5,898 nt of DNA from Candidatus Adiutrix sp. (GTDB lineage Bacteria > Desulfobacterota > Desulfarculia > Adiutricales > Adiutricaceae), in NCBI GenBank assembly GCA_031273445.1, contig JAISRV010000367.1, forward strand, positions 1 through 5,898, given 5' to 3'. The notes below the pieces were generated by a model, which was not told the origin of the DNA, did not search any database, and saw only the letters and a program-made list of their open reading frames with translations. The translations under genes were made by a program, and so were the position numbers. This document shows positions 1-5,632 of the stretch, in pieces; position 1 is the stretch's first letter, and each line of letters starts with the position of its first letter.

Positions 1-831
1 GATCTCGTCGATGCGGCCATTGTTCAATTCGGCGGTCCTCGCGGTTATCTTGGCCAGGGCCGCCCGGCCCTCGGCAAACAACCGCAGGCCGGCCATGGCC
101 GCGCCGCAGGCTTGCGCCAGGCCGGCCGGTTTGTTGCGAAAAATGTCGCCATAAATTTCATCCGGTTTAAGGCCGTGATCCATCAAGGCGCCGACCACCC
201 GGTGGGTTCGGCCGTTGGCCGCCGGATAGCGAAATCGGCCGGTATCGGTCAGTATGCCGATGTATAAAAATTCGGCGATTTGCTTATTGAGCCGATAATT
301 GGCGAAGTCTAACAAATGGTAGATTAATTCACAGGTTGAACTGACTTGACTGTCGATGATGTTTACGTTTCCGAAGCCGGAGTTTGTGCTGTGATGATCC
401 AGGACGATTTTAAACCGGGCGGCCATGAACAGTTTTTTGAAACGCCCCAGCCTCTCCGGGGTGGCGCTGTCCAGAGCCAGGGCCAGGTCGTAAGGTCCGA
501 TATGATCGCGGACGAGGAATAGGCCGGAGTCGGCGTAGCGGTCGTAATTATATGGTATCTGACCGTCCAGAACCATGTCGGCTTCTTTGCCCTGGCTAGC
601 CAGGTAAGTTTTAAGGGCCAGACAGGACATGAGAGAGTCGCCGTCGGGGGCCGCATGCCCGATAAGGCATATTTTTTGGCTTGCGCCGATGAGGTCAAGT
701 AACTGGGAGAAAACGCGGGCATGCCTGGAGGCCTCCAGGCGGGAGAGTCCCTGACCTCCAGGCGCGACAAGGGGTCGTCGCCGTCCAGGGACGGCGGAGG
801 CCCCCTTTTTATTGCCCCGGCTATTAAACAT
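1..831 (-). CDS. DHH-family phosphoesterase (NrnA/RecJ-like), 3' end cut by window edge
   Basis: Reading from ATG at 831 the frame stays open for 277 codons to the left edge, so the C-terminal part is missing. Visible motifs of the DHH superfamily are GHAAPDGD at residues 58-65 (motif I), ALDS at 119-122 with Asp121 (motif II), the signature DHH at 144-146, and DTGRFRY starting at Asp196 (motif IV-like). These aspartates and histidines bind the two metal ions. Relatives of the NrnA type degrade short RNA oligonucleotides and/or dephosphorylate pAp in the cytoplasm; the DHHA1 substrate domain would lie beyond the window. The start has a GAGG seven bases upstream and no ATG, GTG or TTG follows in frame before motif I. 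The first roughly 35 residues are Gly/Arg/Pro-rich and unlike the family, and coincide with strong inverted repeats in the DNA. It follows cobO by 95 bp with a hairpin between, so co-transcription is uncertain. The family is secure; the exact substrate is not. Confidence 0.9.
   Translation of the reverse strand, partial: MFNSRGNKKGASAVPGRRRPLVAPGGQGLSRLEASRHARVFSQLLDLIGASQKICLIGHAAPDGDSLMSCLALKTYLASQGKEADMVLDGQIPYNYDRYADSGLFLVRDHIGPYDLALALDSATPERLGRFKKLFMAARFKIVLDHHSTNSGFGNVNIIDSQVSSTCELIYHLLDFANYRLNKQIAEFLYIGILTDTGRFRYPAANGRTHRVVGALMDHGLKPDEIYGDIFRNKPAGLAQACGAAMAGLRLFAEGRAALAKITARTAELNNGRIDEI
723..740. repeat. 18-bp perfect palindrome inside the DHH gene
   Basis: The sequence GCCTGGAGGCCTCCAGGC reads the same on both strands. 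Ten bases of it (cctccaggcg at 732-741) recur directly at 755-764. It lies in the atypical N-terminal coding part of the DHH phosphoesterase gene. It could be a protein-binding site or a folded mRNA element; nothing in the sequence decides between these. Confidence 0.6.
769..810 (+). terminator. Intrinsic-terminator-like hairpin with T-tract, antisense to the DHH gene
   Basis: On the plus strand the core arms cgccgtcc (779-786) and ggacggcg (789-796) pair perfectly. They extend through GU pairs and one mismatch to an outer gggg (771-774)/cccc stem, and TTTTT (806-810) follows directly. This is the layout of a Rho-independent terminator for rightward transcription. On the minus strand the hairpin is followed only by TT, so it would not be expected to stop the DHH transcript. 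No plus-strand gene is visible to its left in the window, so any substrate would be antisense or long readthrough RNA. Shape is seen directly; function is inferred. Confidence 0.5.
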
Positions 832-857
832 CGCAACGCCTCGGCGGCAAAAGTATT

Positions 858-883
858 GTGATTTCGGGCTTTGACGAAATCAC
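858..883 (-). terminator. Hairpin between cobO and the DHH gene, possible weak terminator
   Basis: The arms gtgatttcg (858-866) and cgaaatcac (875-883) form a perfect 9-bp stem with an 8-base loop. On the minus strand it is followed by AATACTTTTG, a short and interrupted T-run. It sits 43 bases past the cobO stop codon and 26 bases before the DHH start, so it could partially end the operon transcript or act as an RNA-stability element. A poor T-tract and moderate GC content keep confidence low. Confidence 0.4.
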
Positions 884-926
884 GTTTGAGTATGTTTATT
901 CGTCGAGTCAATAATCAGGGCACTAT

Positions 927-1520
927 TCAGTTTTCGATGCCCCGCCTGGCCATTAGCCCCTGGTTATAATAGTGTTTGATCTCCACCATCTCGGTAACCA
1001 GATCGGCTTTGGCCAGAAGGGCTTCAGGAGCGCCGCGTCCGGTCAGAACCACTTCGGTTTTAAAGTGCCGCCCGTCGAGCGCCCGCTCCACCGCGTTCCA
1101 ATCGATCAACTCAAAGTGCAGGGCGCAATTGAGTTCGTCCAGGACGACCAGGTCGCATTGTCCGCCGGCCAGGATTTCCGCGGCCCTGCCCAGGCCGCCG
1201 GCCACTAAGTCCATATATTCTTCCGGGGGGGCGCCGGGCGGAAAGACGACGCAGTCCAGGGCGATTTTCGCCAGATCTTCTTCTGAAACGCTCCCCTTTT
1301 TGGCCACAAAAAAAGGTTTGCCGACGGTGAAGTGGGTCAGATTCGGCGACAGATTTTCAAATAACCGGTGCTCGCTGTAGCCCAGGCTCTTCATGAATTG
1401 AATGAAAGCCACCTTATGTCCGGCCCCCAGGGCCCGGACGGTCAGGCCTATGGCCGCCGTGGTCTTGCCCTTGCCGTTGCCGGTATAGACCTGCACGCAA
1501 CCTCGTCGCTCCCGCGCCAT
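927..1520 (-). CDS. cobO: Cob(I)yrinic acid a,c-diamide adenosyltransferase (CobO/BtuR/CobA type)
   Basis: This 197-residue protein transfers the adenosyl group of ATP to the cobalt of reduced corrinoids, giving adenosylcobalamin or its precursor. It is a cytoplasmic P-loop enzyme. The ATP-binding loop GNGKGKTT is at residues 14-21, just after a short N-terminus as in the family. The Walker B-like VVLDELN is at 125-131, ITGRG-like LTGRG at 159-163, and the C-terminal GLMARRGIEN matches the family ending G-x-x-A-x-x-GIEY. The segment at about 73-110, with a PPGAPPEEY stretch, is longer than in E. coli BtuR. Only three bases separate it from the CoA-transferase stop; GAGG lies six bases before its ATG, inside the end of that upstream gene, so translation is probably coupled. 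Its place behind a B12-dependent mutase and its chaperone implies dedicated cofactor supply. Confidence 0.95.
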   Translation of the reverse strand: MARERRGCVQVYTGNGKGKTTAAIGLTVRALGAGHKVAFIQFMKSLGYSEHRLFENLSPNLTHFTVGKPFFVAKKGSVSEEDLAKIALDCVVFPPGAPPEEYMDLVAGGLGRAAEILAGGQCDLVVLDELNCALHFELIDWNAVERALDGRHFKTEVVLTGRGAPEALLAKADLVTEMVEIKHYYNQGLMARRGIEN

Positions 1521-1523
1521 ATT

Positions 1524-2819
1524 TTACCTCAGATTCTTATTTTCCCAGGCGTCTCGTTCCAGTTGCTCGCGGAAATCCGGGTGGGCGATGTTGATGAGAG
1601 CCTTGGCCCGCTCTCGAAGATTCAGACCGATCAACTCCGCATAGCCATATTCAGTGACGATGGCGCCCACATCGTAGCGTGAGGTGGTTACGGCCGCGCC
1701 CGGATCCAAACGGCTGACTATCTTGGATATCGCGCCGCCTTTGGCCGTGGAGGGCAGGGCGATGATCGAACGGCCGCCCTTGGATCGTCTGGCGCCCCGC
1801 ACAAAGTCCACCTGGCCGCCCACTCCGCTGTACATATTGGGCCCGATGGAACTGGAATTCAATTGGCCATAAAGATCAACCTGCATGGAAGCGTTGATGG
1901 AAACCATTTTATCGTTCCGGGCGATGATTTGCGGATCGTTGACGTAATCAATGGGCAACATCAAGAGGTCGGAATTGTGATCCACAAAATCGTAAAGCTT
2001 GCGAGTCCCCATGAGGAAGGAAGCCACGAACTTGCCGGTGTGGAGAGTCTTCTTGGAATTGTTGACGACCCCTTTTTCGGCCAGGGCGACCACGCCGTCT
2101 GAGAACATTTCCGTATGGATGCCCAAGTCCTTTTTGTCGCCGAGAAATCTAATGACGGCGTCCGGAATGGCCCCGATGCCGAGTTGCAGGGTGGAGCCGT
2201 CTTCCACCAGGTCGGCGACGATCCGGCCGATCTTTTCCTCCACCTCGCCTATTTTTGGCGTGGGCAGCACGATGATTTCCCTGGTGTCCTCAACTATGAA
2301 ATCGGCCCGATCCAGATTGATGTAAGTGCCGTAAGTAAATGGCATTCTTTCATTTATCTGGAGGAGTACTTTGGTTTCCGGCCGTCTGGCGCCGGCTTCA
2401 GTGAAGTCGCAGGACACGCCATAACTGCAATTGCCGTCCTCGTCAGGAGAAGAAACCTGGATAAGGGCCACATCCAAAGGCATCTTGGTGGTCAGAAGTT
2501 CCGGTATTTCAAAAAAGAAGCAGGGCACATAATCGCCGCGTCCCTCGGCCACAGCTTCGCGGGTGTGCTTGCCGAGAAAGCAGCCGTTAAAACGAAAAGA
2601 ATTTTTGTTCTCCGGCCGGCAGTATTCGCCCTGACCCATGCAAACCATATGGAATAATTGGACGTCGCGGAGCTCTCCGGCCCGCCGGACCATGGCTTCG
2701 ACCAGGGCCGACGGTTCGCCCGTGGCGTGGCCGACCAGAACCCGGTCGCCGGTTTTTATCACTTTCACGGCTTCGTCCGCGGAGACTATTTTTTGAATGT
2801 ATTTATTTTTCCAGCTCAT
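1524..2819 (-). CDS. Acetyl-CoA hydrolase/transferase family CoA-transferase, AbfT (4-hydroxybutyrate CoA-transferase)-like
   Basis: The 431-residue protein would move CoA between acetyl-CoA and a short-chain carboxylate, in the cytoplasm, by a glutamyl-CoA thioester mechanism. From remembered family sequences it matches Clostridium aminobutyricum AbfT along its whole length, with a nearly equal size. Shared blocks are ADEAVKVIKTGDRVL near 14-28, GEVEEKIG near 191-198, EDGSTLQLGIGAIPDAV at 206-222, HTEMFSDGVV at 235-244, and SGVGGQVDFVRGA at 331-343. Glu237 in the T-E-M-F-S-D-G block corresponds to the catalytic glutamate (Glu238 of AbfT), and the Gly-rich G-x-G-G-x-x-D block is the CoA-binding/oxyanion region. 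No 4-hydroxybutyryl-CoA dehydratase is visible nearby. The substrate could therefore be butyrate, isobutyrate, 2-hydroxyisobutyrate or another acid; butyryl-CoA:acetate CoA-transferases belong to the same family. It lies 42 bp after the thiolase, with an AAAGGG ribosome-binding site. Confidence 0.9.
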   Translation of the reverse strand: MSWKNKYIQKIVSADEAVKVIKTGDRVLVGHATGEPSALVEAMVRRAGELRDVQLFHMVCMGQGEYCRPENKNSFRFNGCFLGKHTREAVAEGRGDYVPCFFFEIPELLTTKMPLDVALIQVSSPDEDGNCSYGVSCDFTEAGARRPETKVLLQINERMPFTYGTYINLDRADFIVEDTREIIVLPTPKIGEVEEKIGRIVADLVEDGSTLQLGIGAIPDAVIRFLGDKKDLGIHTEMFSDGVVALAEKGVVNNSKKTLHTGKFVASFLMGTRKLYDFVDHNSDLLMLPIDYVNDPQIIARNDKMVSINASMQVDLYGQLNSSSIGPNMYSGVGGQVDFVRGARRSKGGRSIIALPSTAKGGAISKIVSRLDPGAAVTTSRYDVGAIVTEYGYAELIGLNLRERAKALINIAHPDFREQLERDAWENKNLR

Positions 2820-2861
2820 AACTATACCCTTTCGCGATATTAAGCGCAGCAGGTCGGCCTC

Positions 2862-4034
2862 TCACAGCCTTTCGATGACGGCGGCCATGGCCGGGCCGCC
2901 GCCGACGCACAAAGAAGCGGCCCCATATCTGGCGCCGCGACGCTGCAACTCTGAAATAAGCGAGACGATGATGCGCGCGCCGGTGGCTCCAACCGGATGA
3001 CCCAGGGCTATTCCTGAACCATTGGCGTTGACCTTGTCCATATCCAGCTTGAGTTCACGATTGCAGGCCAGAAATTGGGCGGCGAAGGCCTCGTTGATTT
3101 CGAAATAGTCGATATCGTCAATTTTCAGGCCGGCATACTCCAGGGCTTTGGGCAAAGCATAGACCGGACCGATGCCCATCAAGCTGGCCTCAACGCCGTA
3201 AGAAGCCGTGGCCAGCAACCTGGCCTTGGGTTTGAGGCCGTATTTTTCCGTTGTTTCCTCACTGGCCAGCAACAGAGCGGCGGCGCCGTCGTTGATGCCC
3301 GAGGCGTTGCCGGCGGTCACTGTGCCGTCTTTTTTGAAGGCCGGCTTCAACTTGGCCAGACTCTCTATGGTCACGTCTCTGGGATGCTCGTCGCGGTCGA
3401 TGACTATATCGCCTTTTTTGCCGGCAATAGTGACCGGCGCTGTTTCATCATTGAACTTCCCGGCCTCTTGAGCGGCCCTGGCCCGCTGATGACTCAAAAG
3501 AGCTAGATTGTCCTGCTCTTCACGGGTAATGCCGTATTTTTCGGCCAGATTTTCGGCGGTGAGGCCCATGTGATAGTTGCAGATGGCGCAGGTCAGACCG
3601 TCGTAGGTTATGGCATCGTGCATGGTCGCGTCGCCCATGCGGATTTTACGGGCGTTGGTGACCACATAGGCCGCGTTGCTCATGCTTTCCACACCCACGG
3701 CCAAGCCTATGCCGGTTTTGCCGAGGGCTATCTGCTGGCTTACTATTTCAGTGGCGCGCATGGCTGAGCCGCATTGCTGGTCAATCGTAGAGGCATAACC
3801 GGCATGGGGAAAGCCGGCGGCCAATTGAATCTGACGGCCGGGATTGCCCTTGGAGCCGCCTTTGTAAATCATTCCGCAAACGATTTCTTCCACCGCTTCC
3901 GGCGCCAGCCCGGCTCGTTTGACCGCCTCTTCGGCGACTATCGTTCCCAGTTCCACGTTGGATAAAGGGCTTAGGCCGCCCATGAAATCCCCTATGGGCG
4001 TGCGAACGCCTTCCACTATATATACCCGCTTCAT
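2862..4034 (-). CDS. Thiolase (acetyl-CoA C-acetyltransferase family)
   Basis: The 390-residue protein has the usual length and complete catalytic set of a degradative/biosynthetic thiolase. Cys88 in DQQCGSAM is the nucleophile, Asn314 lies in the NEAF motif, His346 in GIALGHPVGATG, and Cys376 in SLCVGGGPAM. The GNASGINDGAAA block is at 242-253 and VRTPIGDF near the N-terminus. It would cleave acetoacetyl-CoA (or another 3-ketoacyl-CoA) with CoA to acetyl-CoA, or run in reverse. The nucleophile region reads QQCGSAM where many thiolases have N-x-x-CGSGL, a mild deviation. A strong AAAGGAG lies shortly before its ATG. It starts 12 bp after the meaB stop and is followed by a CoA-transferase, so it is firmly part of the operon. 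Chain-length preference cannot be read from the sequence. Confidence 0.95.
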   Translation of the reverse strand: MKRVYIVEGVRTPIGDFMGGLSPLSNVELGTIVAEEAVKRAGLAPEAVEEIVCGMIYKGGSKGNPGRQIQLAAGFPHAGYASTIDQQCGSAMRATEIVSQQIALGKTGIGLAVGVESMSNAAYVVTNARKIRMGDATMHDAITYDGLTCAICNYHMGLTAENLAEKYGITREEQDNLALLSHQRARAAQEAGKFNDETAPVTIAGKKGDIVIDRDEHPRDVTIESLAKLKPAFKKDGTVTAGNASGINDGAAALLLASEETTEKYGLKPKARLLATASYGVEASLMGIGPVYALPKALEYAGLKIDDIDYFEINEAFAAQFLACNRELKLDMDKVNANGSGIALGHPVGATGARIIVSLISELQRRGARYGAASLCVGGGPAMAAVIERL

Positions 4035-4046
4035 GCTTATCTCCTT

Positions 4047-4979
4047 TTAGGCGATGTTGATGCGGCCGGCTATTTCGGCCGATATTTCAAAGGGAGTGGC
4101 CTGACCGCTGAAGGCGGCCATGGCTTTATCCTCAATCAGGCCGGCGAGGCGGCTGCGGATCAGATTGAAGACTTCGGTCTCTATTTCAGCTTTGATTCTG
4201 ATTTCGGCTTTGGCCCGACGCTTGCTCCGCTGTTTGAGGCCGACTTTTTCAATGACTTCCAGTAGTTCTGGGATACCATCTTCGGTGGTGGCCACGGTTT
4301 TGACCATGATCGGCCGCAGTTCCTCCGGTATCAGGTGCAGGGAATTGGCCATCTGCAAATAAAATTCCTCAGCTTCGGGCTTGTCGGCTTTATTGACCAC
4401 GAAAATGTCGGCTATTTCCTGCATGCCGGCTTTGGCGATCTGAATGGCGTCGCCGTAACCGGGCACGACGGTCACCACGGTGACGTCCACGAAATTGGTT
4501 ATTTCTGTTTCATCCTGGCCGATGCCAAGGCTTTCGATAATGATGAGATCGAAATCGTAGTTTTTGAAAAGATACAGGCACCGTTTGGTTCCCTGGGAAA
4601 TTCCGCCCATGGAGCCCCGGCTGCCGAAACTGCGAATGAAAACGTCAAGATCGGTATTGTGGGCGCCCATTCTGATTCGGTCGCCCAAAAAAGCCCCTCC
4701 GGTGTAAGGAGAACTGGGGTCGACCGCGATGACTCCGACTTTATGGCCGCGCCGCCGACAATGCTTGATGACCTTGTCCACCAGGGTCGATTTGCCCGCC
4801 CCCCCGGGGCCGGTGACGCCGATGACCAAGGCATGGTCATTCATGTTGCGGTAAGCGTGGTTCATCAGTTCGGCCACGCCGGCCTCCTGGTTTTCCACAA
4901 AGGTGATGGCCTTGGCCAAGCCCCGGCGCTCTTTGTCTTCAAGCCGCTGTATGAGTTGTTTCACCTTGCTTGCGCTCAT
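4047..4979 (-). CDS. meaB: MeaB/ArgK-family GTPase, chaperone of an adenosylcobalamin-dependent acyl-CoA mutase
   Basis: This 310-residue G3E P-loop GTPase gates loading of adenosylcobalamin into the mutase and protects it from inactivation. Walker A GPGGAGKST is at residues 57-65, VDPSSPYTGGAFLGDRIRM at 86-104 is the characteristic MeaB block, IESLGIGQDE at 148-157 is the switch/Walker B region, and NKAD at 196-199 is the G4 guanine-specificity motif. A charged, probably helical C-terminal dimerisation segment follows. Several signature positions differ from standard MeaB: ESLGIGQDE replaces ETVGVGQSE, PGYGD replaces PGAGD, and RSFGSRGSMGG replaces the usual RS-x-x-x-RG-x-LGG. This suggests adaptation to an unusual mutase partner. 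The start is fixed by an in-frame TAA two codons upstream, and no strong Shine-Dalgarno precedes it. The ATG overlaps the TGA of a short open frame (ATGA), hinting at coupling. It is separated by 254 bp from the mutase small subunit. Confidence 0.93.
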   Translation of the reverse strand: MSASKVKQLIQRLEDKERRGLAKAITFVENQEAGVAELMNHAYRNMNDHALVIGVTGPGGAGKSTLVDKVIKHCRRRGHKVGVIAVDPSSPYTGGAFLGDRIRMGAHNTDLDVFIRSFGSRGSMGGISQGTKRCLYLFKNYDFDLIIIESLGIGQDETEITNFVDVTVVTVVPGYGDAIQIAKAGMQEIADIFVVNKADKPEAEEFYLQMANSLHLIPEELRPIMVKTVATTEDGIPELLEVIEKVGLKQRSKRRAKAEIRIKAEIETEVFNLIRSRLAGLIEDKAMAAFSGQATPFEISAEIAGRINIA

Positions 4980-5002
4980 TTTTTATCCGCTTTACCGCCC
5001 AT
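4976..5002 (-). other. Possible 8-codon leader ORF overlapping the meaB start
   Basis: ATG at 5002 opens a frame encoding MGGKADKK, whose TGA overlaps the ATG of meaB in an ATGA arrangement typical of translational coupling. The same frame is open back to a TAA at 5117-5119 (46 codons in all) but contains no other ATG, GTG or TTG. A weak AGG-containing ribosome-binding site precedes it. It may be a coupling peptide, the tail of a decayed gene, or chance. I do not recognise the residues. Confidence 0.25.
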
Positions 5003-5063
5003 GGCCTGACCTGGCCTGATTTTTATCTCGCGGCTGAGGATCCGGAAAATATTGTCGAACCCG

Positions 5064-5126
5064 CCGTCGGAGTTCCGTAAAGGCGCCGACGATTCCGGAG
5101 GAATCGCCCGGCGTCGTTACGGACGG
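5064..5126 (-). other. Long imperfect hairpin in the meaB leader RNA
   Basis: On the minus strand an outer CCGT/ACGG stem encloses CCGTAA pairing with TTACGG (part of the exact inverted repeat tccgtaa 5074-5080 / ttacgga 5117-5123). Inside that lies a CCGGC-rich stem with one bulged G, ending in GATTCC-TCC-GGAATC. About two dozen pairs can form over 63 nt. Folding was done by eye. It may be an mRNA-stability or attenuation element, or a dispersed intergenic repeat. Confidence 0.5.
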
Positions 5127-5168
5127 TTATGCAACGTCAATGGATAATTCAGCCCGGCGCCTAGCGTC

Positions 5169-5198
5169 CTGTGCGGTTAGTTCCTTCTAACCGCACAG
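5169..5198. repeat. Perfect 12-bp inverted repeat with 6-base loop
   Basis: ctgtgcggttag (5169-5180) and ctaaccgcacag (5187-5198) are exact reverse complements separated by ttcctt. Neither strand has a T-run after the stem, so a standard intrinsic terminator is unlikely. It lies 36 bp past the small-subunit stop codon. Plausible roles are a 3'-end stabiliser for the mutase mRNA, an RNase processing site, or an operator. Confidence 0.65.
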
Positions 5199-5216
5199 TC
5201 CACTAGTCATGACCCC

Positions 5217-5264
5217 AATTGCCGATCAGGGCGCTAATTGCTGGGCGCTAATTGCCTGATCAGG
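5217..5264. repeat. Tandem duplication spanning the small-subunit stop codon
   Basis: gggcgctaattgc occurs at 5229-5241 and again at 5243-5255, a 14-bp period. A larger unit, aattgccgatcagg (5217-5230), recurs as aattgcctgatcagg (5250-5264) with one base inserted. gatcagg/cctgatc (5224-5230, 5255-5261) also forms an inverted repeat around the stop. On the minus strand the bases after the TAG decode in the same frame to PDRQLGS and a TGA, echoing the LIRQLAPSN end of the protein. Confidence 0.7.
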
Positions 5265-5632
5265 TCGACTGTGCCCTGCGGCGGGGACCCGGTGGCGAAA
5301 CAGCCTTTAACGCCCATCTTTTCCAATTCGGCAATATCGTCTTTAGTCAAAAGGCCGCCGCAGATGACCGGTATGTCTTCAGCGCCCCGCTTTTTCAGCT
5401 CTTCCAGAACTTTGCGGCAAATAATAACCAGGCTGCCGGTCAGATCGGACAGGGTGATGACGTCCACGTCCTCGTTGATGGCCGCGTTGACCATCCCGGC
5501 CTCGCTCTGAAAACGGCCGGTGTAGATCACTTCCATGCCGTTGTCGCGGAGGACGTTGAGCATGGTCAGGGCGCCTCGCTCGTGAATGTCGCAGCCGCAC
5601 TTGCCGATGAGGACTCTTATTTTTTTAGTCAT
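5234..5632 (-). CDS. Acyl-CoA mutase small subunit, cobalamin-binding domain protein
   Basis: This 132-residue protein is a stand-alone B12-binding domain of the methylmalonyl-CoA mutase C-terminal type. It would hold adenosylcobalamin base-off/His-on and pair with the catalytic large subunit encoded just upstream. The D-x-H-x-x-G motif is DIHERG at residues 15-20, with His17 as the lower cobalt ligand. The S-x-L motif is SDL at 62-64, and a glycine pair at 92-93 (CGGL) lines the nucleotide-tail pocket. EVIYTG at 34-39 and EDVDVITLS at 54-62 match the family. The N-terminal KCGCDIHERG differs from the usual KPGLDGHDRG, and SDLTGS from SILSGA, so this is a divergent branch. The ATG at 5632 is chosen because AAGGAGG lies seven bases upstream, the family N-terminus begins there, and the large-subunit stop overlaps by one base (TAATG). 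Known homologues with this split layout include isobutyryl-CoA and 2-hydroxyisobutyryl-CoA mutases. Confidence 0.92.
   Translation of the reverse strand: MTKKIRVLIGKCGCDIHERGALTMLNVLRDNGMEVIYTGRFQSEAGMVNAAINEDVDVITLSDLTGSLVIICRKVLEELKKRGAEDIPVICGGLLTKDDIAELEKMGVKGCFATGSPPQGTVDLIRQLAPSN

Larger units (their letters stand above)
4980..5233. other. Repeat-rich intergenic region between mutase small subunit and meaB
   Basis: Apart from the doubtful short frame at its meaB end, no coding stretch is visible in this 254-bp gap: stops are dense in all minus frames beyond 5117. It holds a perfect 12-bp hairpin, a long imperfect hairpin, a direct 8-bp repeat gcccggcg (5106-5113 and 5152-5159), and the tail of a duplication that begins inside the small-subunit gene. 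The neighbouring operon genes are spaced by 42 bp or less, so this gap is the exception. I found no convincing promoter, B12-box or T-tract terminator here. Confidence 0.7.

Noticed and set aside
801..810. Programmed -1 frameshift at the AAAAAGGGGG run
   Set aside because: The bases do not fit the canonical X-XXY-YYZ heptamer in the upstream frame, and ATG 831 with its own GAGG explains the DHH frame without it.
363..911. Minus-strand frame from TTG 911
   Set aside because: It overlaps the DHH motifs in a different frame and shows no protein-family features; it is a shadow, except as a possible frameshifted N-terminus.
2115..2657. 180-codon plus-strand open frame opposite the CoA-transferase
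   Set aside because: Antisense shadow of a fully conserved enzyme gene; no recognisable motif.
4335..5009. 224-codon plus-strand open frame opposite meaB
   Set aside because: It lies antisense to a clear GTPase gene; its residues (rich in His, Gly, Asp) are typical of a shadow frame in GC-rich DNA.
5112..5140. Sigma-70 promoter with TTGACG at 5135-5140 (minus strand)
   Set aside because: No acceptable -10 hexamer lies 16-18 bases downstream.
5169..5198. Rho-independent terminator after the small subunit
   Set aside because: The stem is perfect, but no T-run follows on either strand, so it was listed as an inverted repeat instead.
4980..5233. Cobalamin riboswitch upstream of meaB
   Set aside because: No GCCACTG-like B12 box was found on the minus strand, and the stems do not resemble that fold.
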